Shown piece after piece: positions 28,842 to 37,113 of a DNA stretch of 64,000 nucleotides. The position numbers and the translations under genes are program-made. Origin of the DNA: Paractinoplanes toevensis (lineage in GTDB: Bacteria; Actinomycetota; Actinomycetes; Mycobacteriales; Micromonosporaceae); NCBI RefSeq assembly GCF_018332695.1, contig NZ_BOQN01000048.1:118002-182001 (forward strand), in the 5' to 3' direction. A model generated the notes under the pieces. It saw nothing but the letters and a program-made list of their open reading frames with translations, was not told the DNA's origin and searched no databases. Position 1 is the first letter of the stretch. Each line of letters opens with the position of its first letter.

Positions 28842-29791
28842 GTCGACGCCATGACGTGCCCACCCTCGTCGCCAAGGCGCGGGAGGGCGACCCCCGCTCG
28901 GTGGCCCGGCTGATCAGCCTGGTGGAGAACGGCGACCCGGCCCTGCCCGAGGTCGCCGCCGCCCTCGCGCCCTACGCCGGCCGCGCCCAGGTGGTCGGCC
29001 TCACCGGCTCGCCCGGCGTGGGCAAGTCGACCACGACGAACGAGCTGGTCAAGGCGCTGCGGGCGGCCGGCCGCCGGGTGGGTGTGCTGGCCGTCGACCC
29101 GTCCAGTCCGTTCACCGGCGGTGCGATCCTCGGCGACCGGATCCGGATGCAGGAACACACCACCGACCGCGGCGTCTACATCCGCTCGATGTCCAGCCGC
29201 GGTCAACTCGGCGGCCTCTCCGCGGCCACCCCGCAGGCGGTCCGGGTGCTCGAGGGCGCGGGCTGCGAGGTCATCCTGGTCGAGACGGTCGGCGTCGGCC
29301 AGGCCGAGGTCGAGGTCGCCTCGCTCGCCGACACCACACTGGTGCTGCTGGCCCCCGGCATGGGTGACGCGATCCAGGCGGTCAAGGCGGGCGTCCTGGA
29401 GATCGCCGACGTCTTCGTGATCAACAAGGCCGACCGCCCCGGCGCCGACGCCACCTACCGCGACATCCAGGGCATGCTCGGGCTGGGCGAACGCGCCGCG
29501 GGCGACTGGCGGCCGCAGGTGGTGCGGGCCACCGCGGTGCGCGGCGAGGGCATCGACGACGTGGTGGCGGCCATCGAGAAACACCGGGCCTGGCTGGAGA
29601 CCAGCGGCAACCTGACGGCCCGCCGCGAGCGGCGGGCCGCCGTCGAGGTCGAGGCGATCGCGTTGGGCACGCTGCGTGCGCGCATCGGCGACCTCAAGGA
29701 GGGTACGGCGTTGAGCACGCTCGCCGCCGCGGTCGCGGCGGGCGAACTGGACCCGTACGCCGCCGCCGAGCAGCTCATCAAGGGCCTCTGA
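28838..29791 (+). CDS. meaB: MeaB/ArgK-type G3E GTPase, chaperone of B12-dependent acyl-CoA mutase
   Basis: A 317-residue protein. Walker A is GSPGVGKST, followed by [32 protein letters not shown] (Walker B and base region) and NKAD for guanine recognition. MeaB loads and protects the adenosylcobalamin cofactor of methylmalonyl-CoA or isobutyryl-CoA mutases. The annotation as arginine/ornithine transport kinase seen for this family is outdated. It overlaps the thiolase gene by 4 nt. Its TGA abuts the stop of the convergent PadR gene (TGATCA). Confidence 0.93.
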   Translation: MSRRHDVPTLVAKAREGDPRSVARLISLVENGDPALPEVAAALAPYAGRAQVVGLTGSPGVGKSTTTNELVKALRAAGRRVGVLAVDPSSPFTGGAILGDRIRMQEHTTDRGVYIRSMSSRGQLGGLSAATPQAVRVLEGAGCEVILVETVGVGQAEVEVASLADTTLVLLAPGMGDAIQAVKAGVLEIADVFVINKADRPGADATYRDIQGMLGLGERAAGDWRPQVVRATAVRGEGIDDVVAAIEKHRAWLETSGNLTARRERRAAVEVEAIALGTLRARIGDLKEGTALSTLAAAVAAGELDPYAAAEQLIKGL

Positions 29792-30388
29792 TCAGCCGAA
29801 CAGCCGAGCTGTCTGCTCGATCATCTCTCGGTCCCACGTGAAGCTTCCGCTGTCCAGGTCGCTGATGACCTGTCGCAGCCAGCCGATCTCGGCGGTGAGC
29901 ATGGCCGCCCGATACTCATCCTCGATCAGGAAGAGCCGGGGCAGGCCCGGCGGCGCCTGCCGGTGGATCGTGGCGAGCCGTTCGTCCTGCTCGGCCAGGC
30001 GCCGGCCGAGCAACTCGCGAACCTGGCCCGGCGCCAGCACCGCGATGAACGCGAGCGCCGCCGGAAATTCCGGAAATTCCCGGGCCGGCGTCGGCAGCAT
30101 GGCGATCAGCCACAGCCGCATGGTCGCCTCGCCGTCCGGCGTGATCTCGTAGACCGTCCGCTCGGGCCGCCCCGCCTCTCGCGCACTGCCGCCCGGCCGG
30201 GCCAGGCCGTCCCGCACCAGCCGGTCGAGTGCCTGGTAGACGCTGTTGCGCTGGGCCACGTTGACCAGTTGGTCCTGGCCGCGCTCCTTGATCATCTGCT
30301 GCATCCGGTAGGGGTGCATCGGCGCCTCCATGAGCAGCGCCAGCAGGACCATGCCCAGCGTCGACCGGCGGGGATTGTCCGATGTCAC
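29792..30388 (-). CDS. PadR-family transcriptional regulator
   Basis: A 198-residue protein with a winged-helix N-terminus (LGMVLLALLMEAPMHPYRMQQMIKERG…NSVYQALDRLVRDGLA) and a helical C-terminal dimer domain, the PadR group with Vir-like C-terminus. It is divergent from an FAD monooxygenase 53 nt away, and that space holds three TAGTCAT-type heptamers. Autoregulation and control of the monooxygenase are therefore likely. The inducer is unknown. GTG start at 30388. Confidence 0.9.
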   Translation of the reverse strand: MTSDNPRRSTLGMVLLALLMEAPMHPYRMQQMIKERGQDQLVNVAQRNSVYQALDRLVRDGLARPGGSAREAGRPERTVYEITPDGEATMRLWLIAMLPTPAREFPEFPAALAFIAVLAPGQVRELLGRRLAEQDERLATIHRQAPPGLPRLFLIEDEYRAAMLTAEIGWLRQVISDLDSGSFTWDREMIEQTARLFG

Positions 30389-30405
30389 GCGCCCAGCCTA
30401 CGGGG

Positions 30406-30450
30406 TTGACGATTCTTAGTCATGTTATGCATAGTCATCTTATGACTAAG
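30406..30450 (+). promoter_or_regulatory. Promoter and operator of the PadR/monooxygenase divergon
   Basis: TTGACG (30406-30411) and CATAGT (30430-30435), spaced 18 nt, form a promoter ending 6 nt before ATG 30442. Around it are TAGTCAT at 30417-30423 and 30432-30438, and the inverted copy ATGACTA at 30442-30448. CTTAGTCAT and ATGACTAAG (30415-30423, 30442-30450) make a wider inverted repeat. The arrangement fits a PadR operator overlapping the -10 region and start codon. Confidence 0.55.
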
Positions 30451-31626
30451 ACAGCGCTGATCGCCGGTGGAGGCATCGCCGGCACCGTCGCCGCCCTCGC
30501 CCTGCACCGGGCCGGCTGGCAGCCCCGCCTCTTCGAGTCCCGGCCCGAGGGCGTCGCCGACGAGCGCGGCGCCTTTCTCACGGTCGCCGTCAACGGCCTG
30601 ACCGCCCTGCGCGCCCTCGACCTCGACCCGGAAAAGGTGCTGGCCGCCGGCTTCCCGACCCCGTCCATGACGATGACCTCGGGCAGCGGCCGCAGCCTGG
30701 CCGTGCTCCCGCTGGGCGGTCCGGCCGCCGACGGCACGGTCACCACGACCATCCGCCGCGCCGACCTCTACGGCTCACTGCGCGAGATCGCGGCCGAGCG
30801 CGGCATCCCGATCGAGTGGGACCGCCGCCTGACCGGCTGCACCGAGCGGCCGGGCGGCATCACCGCCACGTTCTCCGGAGGTGCGCCGGTGGACGGTGAC
30901 CTCCTCGTCGGCGCGGACGGCCTCCGATCCCGCACCCGGGAGATCCTCAATCCCGGCGGTCCGGCACCGACGTACCTCGGTCTGCTCAACGCCGGTGGTT
31001 TCACCACCGGGCCGATCGACGCCGAGCTGGACCGCACGCCCGGCATGATGCACATGGCCTTCGGCCGGAAGGCCTTCTTCGGCTGGGCCCCGGCCCCCGA
31101 CGGCTCGGTGTGGTGGTTCGCCAACCCGCCGAGCGAGAACCCGGCCGCCCCCGGCGACTTCACCCCGGAGTCCTGGCGGTCCTATCTGATCGACCTGTTC
31201 CAGGACGACGGCTTCCCGGCGGCCGCGATCATCCGGGCCACCGACGTCGCGATCGGCCCGTGGAACACCGACGACCTACGGCGCGTCCCGGTCTGGCACT
31301 CCGGCCGGGTGGTCCTGGCCGGCGACGCCGCCCACGCGGTGGCCCCATCCGCGGGCCAGGGCGCCTCGATGGCCATCGAGGACGCGGTCGTCCTGGCCCG
31401 CTGCCTGTCCGACACCGACGACATTCGCGCCGCGCTGGCCGACTACGAGCGCATCCGCCGCCCACGGGTGGAGAAGGTGGTGCGGGCGGGCCGCCGCAAC
31501 GGCAGCGGCAAGGCGGCCGGCCCGGTCGGCGCCGCCATCCGCGACGCGCTGCTGCCCCTGATGATGAAGATGCTCTACCGCAAGGGCGCCAACCCGCAGG
31601 CATGGATCCTCGACCACCGGATCTAG
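30442..31626 (+). CDS. FAD-dependent aromatic-type monooxygenase
   Basis: A 394-residue protein of the p-hydroxybenzoate-hydroxylase group. GGGIAGTVAALAL is the FAD Rossmann motif near the N-terminus, LLVGADGLRSRTR is the DG motif, and VVLAGDAAHAVAPSAGQGASMAIEDA is the GD motif. Such flavoenzymes hydroxylate aromatics or inactivate drugs; no substrate can be assigned. It lacks a signal peptide. ATG 30442 is taken because the upstream region carries the promoter and repeats; a GTG further upstream would overlap the regulator gene. A PadR regulator is encoded divergently. Confidence 0.9.
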   Translation: MTKTALIAGGGIAGTVAALALHRAGWQPRLFESRPEGVADERGAFLTVAVNGLTALRALDLDPEKVLAAGFPTPSMTMTSGSGRSLAVLPLGGPAADGTVTTTIRRADLYGSLREIAAERGIPIEWDRRLTGCTERPGGITATFSGGAPVDGDLLVGADGLRSRTREILNPGGPAPTYLGLLNAGGFTTGPIDAELDRTPGMMHMAFGRKAFFGWAPAPDGSVWWFANPPSENPAAPGDFTPESWRSYLIDLFQDDGFPAAAIIRATDVAIGPWNTDDLRRVPVWHSGRVVLAGDAAHAVAPSAGQGASMAIEDAVVLARCLSDTDDIRAALADYERIRRPRVEKVVRAGRRNGSGKAAGPVGAAIRDALLPLMMKMLYRKGANPQAWILDHRI

Positions 31627-31719
31627 AGATCTTCCGGGGTCCCGCCAATCCAGAAGGAACGGAACCCCGGCCCAGGCTTCCTCGAAACGGAGGGCGGGAG
31701 GCTTTCGAGCGGAAGATCT
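31627..31719. other. Nested inverted repeats after the monooxygenase (candidate structured RNA or terminator)
   Basis: AGATCTTCCG (31627-31636) and CGGAAGATCT (31710-31719) are perfect 10-nt arms. Between them lie two further perfect 7-nt repeats: CCGGGGT (31634-31640) with ACCCCGG (31664-31670), and CTCGAAA (31681-31687) with TTTCGAG (31703-31709). The result can fold as one closing stem with two internal hairpins, although the first internal pair competes for three closing-stem bases. It starts at the monooxygenase stop, so a terminator or a structured 3' UTR is the simplest reading. Confidence 0.5.
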
Positions 31720-32240
31720 TTCGGTACGCGCCGGTTCACTCCCGTGGCACGCGGTCCCGGCAGGTGCAACGCACCCTCCACGCGCCCGCTGCGGGCGGGC
31801 CCGGCCCAAGCCCGCAACCCCGACCCGCCCACCGAACAGTCCCGGGCGACGGCCATCGACCTCCCGCACGATGGTCGCCGCTCTCGGATACCCGGGGCGC
31901 CGTCCCGCATCCCGGCATGGTCTCGCCTGATGAGCAGCGCTTCCACACCGTGGGCCGGCGGCGGTCAGAAGAACGGGACGTACCGCCTATGTCCGACGCC
32001 GACAGCTCGACCAGACACGATCTTGTGGACTTGTCGTGCCGACAGAGCAGCAACCCCACAAGATCGCGATGCCGGGCGCCAAGAATGCGTGTGTCGTTGC
32101 GCGAGAGTCGCGGCACGTGCCGGTGTGGCACGCCGCTTGCGGGGTGGCGGCGGTCGGGGGATGTTGCGGTTGGCGACGGTGTCTTCCGTACCGGAAAGTG
32201 GGTTTGATTCTCGCGACCCTGACCTCGAAAGGTGTCTAGA
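31720..32240. other. Non-coding stretch between monooxygenase and coiled-coil gene
   Basis: About 520 nt with no convincing gene. One frame from ATG 31990 runs 72 codons, but its composition (Ser/Arg/Cys-rich) is unlike neighbouring genes and it has no good ribosome site. The stretch contains a GC-rich hairpin near 31787-31805 and the stronger hairpin at 32018-32066. Confidence 0.5.
32018..32066. repeat. Long hairpin, 11-nt perfect arms
   Basis: CGATCTTGTGG (32018-32028) and CCACAAGATCG (32056-32066) are perfect complements, with a second TGTCG/CGACA stem inside. No U-tract follows. It may be a terminator for a transcript from either side or a dispersed repeat. Confidence 0.55.
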
Positions 32241-32708
32241 TCACTGCTCCGCGTCCGGGCCGGGCCGTGCCTGGCGTAGGGCGTCCAGGCGGTCCTGGGC
32301 GCGCTTCACCGCGGCCCGGGAGCGCTCCAGGAAGTCGTCGCTGCGGTCGAGCCGGGAGATCTCGCGGGCGAAGGCCTCCTTGATCCGGGCGACCGGATCG
32401 GCCGGCTCGGCGGTTCCGCCCACTTCCCGGCTGTCCAGGACACGCTCGCGGGCCGTCGCGCTGACCTCCCGGTTGTCGGCGCGGGCCTCGCGCTCGTTCG
32501 CGTCGCGTTCCCGTTTCTCGGCCGCGGTCTCGCGCTCGGCCAGCAGGCGTTCCCGTTCCTCGAGGCCCTGCCGCCGGGCGGCCAGGTCATCGTCGACGGC
32601 GGCCAGCCGTTGTTCCCGCGCGTCCAGAAGGCGCTCCCGCGAGTCGAGAGCGAGCTCGCGCTCGTTCAGGTAGCGGTGCCGCGCGTTCCAGCGGTCATCG
32701 GGAAACAC
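32241..32708 (-). CDS. Coiled-coil protein of unknown function
   Basis: About 155 residues dominated by Glu, Arg, Ala and Asp with repeated RE(R/Q) units (LDSRERLLDAREQRLAAV, ERERLLAERETAAEKRERD), giving a charged, uninterrupted helix. The second part (VARIKEAFAREISRLDRSDDFLER) is also helical. There is no signal or membrane segment. I cannot assign a family. GTG 32708 is chosen; TTG at 32741 is a weaker alternative. It is divergent from the mutase gene, with 75 nt between starts. Confidence 0.68.
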   Translation of the reverse strand: MFPDDRWNARHRYLNERELALDSRERLLDAREQRLAAVDDDLAARRQGLEERERLLAERETAAEKRERDANEREARADNREVSATARERVLDSREVGGTAEPADPVARIKEAFAREISRLDRSDDFLERSRAAVKRAQDRLDALRQARPGPDAEQ

Positions 32709-32771
32709 GCCGGGAAGATTTCCGGCGGCCGGAGCGGCCAAACAAACTTAGGGATCGTTCAGTCTTGCCTC

Positions 32772-32783
32772 TACGATGACTGC
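32772..32783 (+). promoter_or_regulatory. Leaderless -10 box before the mutase gene (TACGAT)
   Basis: TACGAT (32772-32777), 6 nt, then ATG 32784; no ribosome site. Confidence 0.55.
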
Positions 32784-34457
32784 ATGGATGCTGCCGACAT
32801 CGCCGCCGGCCGGGAGCGCTGGCAACGTCGTTACGACGCCGCCCGCAAGCGGGACGCCGACTTCACCACCCTCTCCGGGGCCACCGTCGACCCGGTCTAC
32901 GGGCCGCCCGACGGGGTCACCTATCCGGGCTTCGAGCAGATCGGCTGGCCGGGCGAGTTTCCCTACACCCGAGGGCTCTATCCGACCGGTTACCGCGGGC
33001 GCACCTGGACCATCCGGCAGTTCGCCGGGTTCGGCAACGCGCAGCAGACCAACGAGCGCTACAAGATGATCCTGGCCGCCGGCGGTGGCGGGCTCAGCGT
33101 GGCCTTCGACATGCCGACGCTGATGGGCCGCGACTCCGACGACCCGCAGTCGCTCGGCGAGGTGGGCCACTGCGGGGTGGCGATCGACTCGGCCGCCGAC
33201 ATGGAGGTCCTCTTCGGCGGCATCGATCTGGAGAAGACCACGACCAGCATGACGATCTCCGGGCCGGCGGTCCCGGTCTTCTGCATGTACCTGGTGGCGG
33301 CCGAGCGGCAGGGCGCCGACATCTCCCGCCTGGACGGCACCCTGCAGACCGACATCTTCAAGGAGTACATCGCGCAGAAGGAGTGGCTCTTCGCGCCGGA
33401 ACCGCACCTGCGCCTGATCGGCGACCTGATGGAGTACTGCGCGCGCGAGATCCCGAAGTACAAACCGCTCTCGGTCAGCGGTTACCACATCCGCGAAGCG
33501 GGCTCGACGGCCGCGCAGGAGCTGGCATACACGCTGGCCGACGGCTTCGGGTACGTCGAGCTGGGACTGTCCCGGGGGCTGGACGTCAACGAGTTCGCGC
33601 CCGGGCTGAGCTTCTTCTTCGACGCGCACATCGACTTCTTCGAGGAGATCGCCAAGTTCCGGGCGGCCCGCCGCATCTGGGCCCGGCACCTGCGCGACGA
33701 CTACGGCGCCACCAGCGAGAAGGCGCTCTGGCTGAAGTTCCACACGCAGACCGCCGGGGTCAGCCTCACCGCGCAACAGCCGGTCAACAACGTGGTCCGC
33801 ACCGCCGTCGAGGCCCTGGCCGCGGTGCTCGGCGGCACGAACTCGCTGCACACCAACGCTCTCGACGAGACGCTCGCGCTGCCCACCGACGAGTCGGCCG
33901 AGATCGCCCTGCGCACCCAGCAGGTGCTGATGGAGGAGACCGGGGTGGTCAACGTGGCCGACCCGCTCGGCGGTTCGTGGTATGTGGAGGAGCTCACCGA
34001 CCGGATCGAGGCCGAGGCGGAGGAGATCTTCGCCCGCATCCGCGAGCTCGGGCACGACGGCAGCGTCACGGCCGGCATCCTGCGCGGCATCGAGGACGGC
34101 TGGTTCACCGCCAACATCGCCGAGGCGGCGTTCGTCTACCAGCAGGCGCTGGAGAAGAACGAGAAGCGGATCGTCGGGGTGAACGCGCACACCGGCACGG
34201 TGGCCAAGGAACTGGAAATTCTCCGGGTCTCGCACGAGGTCGAGGTGATGCAGAAACGCGAGCTGGGCGCTCGGCGAGCTTCCCGAGATTCCGTACGGGT
34301 GAAGGCCGCCCTCGACCGCATGATCGCCGCGGCCCGCACCGGGGAGAACATGATTCCCTCGATGCTCGAAGCGGCGCGCGCCGAGGCGAGTCTCGGGGAG
34401 ATCTGTGATGCGTTGAAGGGCGAGTGGGGCATCTATCGGGAGCCCGCTCGATTCTGA
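32784..34457 (+). CDS. icmA: Adenosylcobalamin-dependent isobutyryl-CoA mutase, large subunit (IcmA-like)
   Basis: A 557-residue protein made of the substrate-binding barrel of the acyl-CoA mutase family, without the C-terminal B12-binding domain, so it must pair with a separate small subunit. It begins [28 protein letters not shown], close to Streptomyces IcmA. The residues known to separate isobutyryl-CoA from methylmalonyl-CoA mutase are of the first type: Phe80 in TIRQFAGFG (Tyr in methylmalonyl-CoA mutase) and Gln198 in EYIAQKEW (Arg in methylmalonyl-CoA mutase). The enzyme should interconvert isobutyryl-CoA and n-butyryl-CoA, feeding valine carbon into butyryl-CoA. No small-subunit gene is next to it. 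MeaB (28838) and the adenosyltransferase (7570) are in the same window. A methylmalonyl-CoA mutase label would be the default by similarity, but the two residues argue against it. Confidence 0.88.
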   Translation: MDAADIAAGRERWQRRYDAARKRDADFTTLSGATVDPVYGPPDGVTYPGFEQIGWPGEFPYTRGLYPTGYRGRTWTIRQFAGFGNAQQTNERYKMILAAGGGGLSVAFDMPTLMGRDSDDPQSLGEVGHCGVAIDSAADMEVLFGGIDLEKTTTSMTISGPAVPVFCMYLVAAERQGADISRLDGTLQTDIFKEYIAQKEWLFAPEPHLRLIGDLMEYCAREIPKYKPLSVSGYHIREAGSTAAQELAYTLADGFGYVELGLSRGLDVNEFAPGLSFFFDAHIDFFEEIAKFRAARRIWARHLRDDYGATSEKALWLKFHTQTAGVSLTAQQPVNNVVRTAVEALAAVLGGTNSLHTNALDETLALPTDESAEIALRTQQVLMEETGVVNVADPLGGSWYVEELTDRIEAEAEEIFARIRELGHDGSVTAGILRGIEDGWFTANIAEAAFVYQQALEKNEKRIVGVNAHTGTVAKELEILRVSHEVEVMQKRELGARRASRDSVRVKAALDRMIAAARTGENMIPSMLEAARAEASLGEICDALKGEWGIYREPARF

Positions 34458-34611
34458 CCGGATAAACCGGATAAAGGGCGCAGGTGGCCAATGGATATTG
34501 CGCGCGGGAGCGGCGGGGTCGAGTATCGGCAGGACGTGCGGTTGTGACGTCCGATATCGGCCGCCCCGCGGCACGGCGAACCGCCTTGTCAGCGTGCGAG
34601 ACTAGGTAACC

Positions 34612-35544
34612 ATGAGCGACCCACGGACCACTCCGTCGATCTTCACCCGCGGCGCGGTCGATCTCAGCGCGCTGCGAGCCCCGGCCCCTGCCCCGTCGGC
34701 GGACCCGAGCCGCCCGGCCGCCCCGAGCGGCCCCGACGGCGGCGCCCCGGCCGCGGGCTTCCCGGGCGGCGCGCCCGAAACGATCATTGACGTCACCGAG
34801 GCCAATTTCCAGACGGCGGTTCTCGAGCGATCCCTGTCGACCCCGGTCATCATCGACTTCTGGGCCGACTGGTGCGAGCCGTGCAAGCAGCTCTCACCGG
34901 TGCTCGAGCGGCTCGCCCACGCCGGTGGCGGCTCCTGGGTGCTCGGCAAGGTCGATGTGGACGCCAATCCCCGGCTCGCCCAGGCGCTCCGCGTGCAGGG
35001 CATCCCGATGGTGGTCGCGGTGGTGGGCGGCCAGCTGGTCGAGGGCTTCACCGGCGTGCTCCCCGAGCACCAGGTGAAGCAATATGTCGACGCCGTCCTC
35101 AAGGCCGGTGGCATCTCGGTCGAGGAGCCCGCCGACCCGCGGATCGACGCGGCCGACGACGCGCTGATGGTCGGCGACCTCGACGCGGCCGAGGCGGCCT
35201 ACAAGAAGATCCTCGCCGAGACTCCGACCGACGCGGCCGCCGAGTCCGGCCTGGCCCAGGTCGCCCTCTACCGCCGGGTGGAGGGGGCCGACCCGGCCGC
35301 CGTGGTGGCCAACGCGGCCGCCGACCCCGACGACCTCGACGCCCAGCGCCTCGCGGCCGACTTCGAGGTGCTCAGCGGCGAGGCCGACAAGGCCTACGAA
35401 AGGCTGGTCGCGCTGGTCAAGCGCACCTCCGGCGACGACCGCGACGCCGTACGCAAGCATTTGCTGTCGCTGTTCAGCGTGGCCGGCCCGGACGATCCGG
35501 CGGTGGCCGGGGCCCGACGAGCGCTGGCCAGCGCACTCTTCTAG
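34612..35544 (+). CDS. Thioredoxin-like protein with TPR-type C-terminus (CnoX/YbbN-like)
   Basis: A 310-residue protein. Residues 1-55 are a Pro/Ala/Gly-rich linker ([21 protein letters not shown]). Residues 58-165 are a thioredoxin domain with [16 protein letters not shown], Cys88 and Cys91 in W-C-E-P-C. Residues 175-310 are helical repeats ([24 protein letters not shown]…) of tetratricopeptide type, as in CnoX chaperone-redox proteins. It is cytoplasmic, as no signal peptide is present. A role in protecting or repairing proteins under oxidative stress is inferred from the family. The next gene starts 12 nt later. The 154 nt before it show no other gene. Confidence 0.88.
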   Translation: MSDPRTTPSIFTRGAVDLSALRAPAPAPSADPSRPAAPSGPDGGAPAAGFPGGAPETIIDVTEANFQTAVLERSLSTPVIIDFWADWCEPCKQLSPVLERLAHAGGGSWVLGKVDVDANPRLAQALRVQGIPMVVAVVGGQLVEGFTGVLPEHQVKQYVDAVLKAGGISVEEPADPRIDAADDALMVGDLDAAEAAYKKILAETPTDAAAESGLAQVALYRRVEGADPAAVVANAAADPDDLDAQRLAADFEVLSGEADKAYERLVALVKRTSGDDRDAVRKHLLSLFSVAGPDDPAVAGARRALASALF

Positions 35545-35556
35545 GCGGGAGGCTCC

Positions 35557-37095
35557 GTGCGCCGCATCGCAGTCCTCGACGCACCGTCCAATCTCGGTCT
35601 GCGCCCGCCGACCGCGACCTCGGTGCCCGGCTGTGCCAAGGCGCCCGGAGCCCTCCGTGACCACGGCCTGCTGACCCGGCTGCACGCCCGCGACGCCGGC
35701 TGCCTGACCCCGCCGCGCTACGACCCGGGCGACTGGCGGCCGGGCGACGGGGTGGCGCACGCCGAGCAGATCGCGGCCTATTCGCGGGCCCTGGCCGACC
35801 GGATCGGCGGCATCCTCGACGCCGGCGAGTTCCCGGTGATCCTCGGCGGCGACTGCTCGATCCTGCTCGGCTCCGGCCTGGCCATGCACCGGCTCGGCGA
35901 GGCCGTCGGCGGCCGCATCGGCCTGGTCTTCGTCGACGGCCACTCCGACTTCCGGCACCCCGGCAACGCGTCCTACGTGGGCGCGGCGGCCGGCGAAGAC
36001 CTCGCCCTGGTCACCGGTCGCGGCCAGCCCGACCTCGCGTCGATCGAGGGCCGCCGGCCCTACTTCCGCGACATCGACGTGGTGGTCCTGGGCATCCGCG
36101 CCCAGGACGAATACCGCCTCGACCTGCAGGCGGCCGGCATCGTGACCCGGCCGGTGCCGGCGCTGCGGGCCGAGGGCGCGGCGCGCAGCGCGCAGTGGGC
36201 CCGCGACCAGCTCGTCGACTGCGCGGGCTACTGGCTGCACGTGGACGTCGACGTGCTCGACCCGGCGGTGATGCCGGCCGTCGACGCGCCGTCGCCGGGC
36301 GGCATCGCGTTCCCCGAGCTGGAGATCCTGCTGGCCGGGCTGGTCGAGTCACCGCACTGCCTGGGCGTCGAGATCACCGTCTTCGACCCCGACTACGACC
36401 CCGACGGCTCCTACGCCGAGGAGATCACCAACGCGGTGGCGGCCGGCCTGGCCGCGGCCCGCACGGTGACCTCGCGCCCCGACCTGATCGCGGCCCGGGC
36501 CGACCTGGCCGCCCCCGGCCGCCGTGCCCCCCGGCCGGCGCCGGCCGACGAGCCCGAGGCACCAGCGGCGCCGCCCTTCAGCCCGCTCGCCGCGGCCCTA
36601 GCCGCTTCGGCGCCCGAGGCGGAGGAGCCGGAGGCGAAGGAGCCGGAGGCCGAGGAACCGAAGGCGCCTTCGTTCGATCCGCTTGCCTTGGCTCGGGCGG
36701 CCTCGGCTCCGAATTCGGAGGCCCCGGCCGTCGCGGAGCCGGAGTCGGCGCCTTCCGTCAACCCGCTTGCCCTTGCTCTGGCCGCCTCGGGCCCGGCTTC
36801 CGTGGCCCGCGCGGCCGATGAGGCGGAGGCGGAGTTCGAGGAGGAGCCGGAGGCCGAAGCGGCCGCGGAGCTGGATCCCGAAGAGGACGGCGACGAGGAG
36901 CCCGAGGAGATCCGGCTGGCGCCTCGGCCGCTCGGTCAGGCGCCGCTGCTCGACTCCAAGCCGCTCCCGGCCACCCGGCCCGGCATGCTGCGCCCTCGCC
37001 AGTCCGACGACCACCCGGCCGGCGAGGGCTTCTCGCTGCCGGTTCAGCGGCCGGCGTTCGATCTGGGTTCCGGCTCGCCGGCCGACATCGCCTGA
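35557..37095 (+). CDS. Arginase-fold (ureohydrolase-like) protein with acidic repeat tail
   Basis: A 512-residue protein, against about 300 for the family. Residues 1-310 are the arginase fold: VILGGDCSILLG, VFVDGHSDF (D127, H129, D131), HVDVDVLDP (D230, D232) and GVEITVFDPDYDPDGS (E272). The usual first metal ligand, His of GGDHS, is Cys100 here, so one Mn site is altered. Residues 311-512 are low-complexity, Pro/Glu/Ala-rich and probably disordered, with three copies of x-P-L-A-x-A-x-A-A-S-x-P at about 341-353, 373-385 and 401-413, spaced about 30. GTG 35557 has GGGAGG upstream and is 12 nt from the thioredoxin-like gene. Arginase activity is not certain. Confidence 0.8.
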   Translation: MRRIAVLDAPSNLGLRPPTATSVPGCAKAPGALRDHGLLTRLHARDAGCLTPPRYDPGDWRPGDGVAHAEQIAAYSRALADRIGGILDAGEFPVILGGDCSILLGSGLAMHRLGEAVGGRIGLVFVDGHSDFRHPGNASYVGAAAGEDLALVTGRGQPDLASIEGRRPYFRDIDVVVLGIRAQDEYRLDLQAAGIVTRPVPALRAEGAARSAQWARDQLVDCAGYWLHVDVDVLDPAVMPAVDAPSPGGIAFPELEILLAGLVESPHCLGVEITVFDPDYDPDGSYAEEITNAVAAGLAAARTVTSRPDLIAARADLAAPGRRAPRPAPADEPEAPAAPPFSPLAAALAASAPEAEEPEAKEPEAEEPKAPSFDPLALARAASAPNSEAPAVAEPESAPSVNPLALALAASGPASVARAADEAEAEFEEEPEAEAAAELDPEEDGDEEPEEIRLAPRPLGQAPLLDSKPLPATRPGMLRPRQSDDHPAGEGFSLPVQRPAFDLGSGSPADIA

Positions 37096-37113
37096 CGAGC
37101 CGGGCCCGGTTTC

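Noticed and set aside
31990..32207. Possible 72-codon gene in the gap after the monooxygenase
   Set aside because: Cys/Arg/Ser-rich translation, no good ribosome site, and it spans the 32018-32066 hairpin.
32784..34457. Methylmalonyl-CoA mutase (mutB) as the name for the mutase gene
   Set aside because: Residues 80 and 198 and the length match isobutyryl-CoA mutase large subunit instead.
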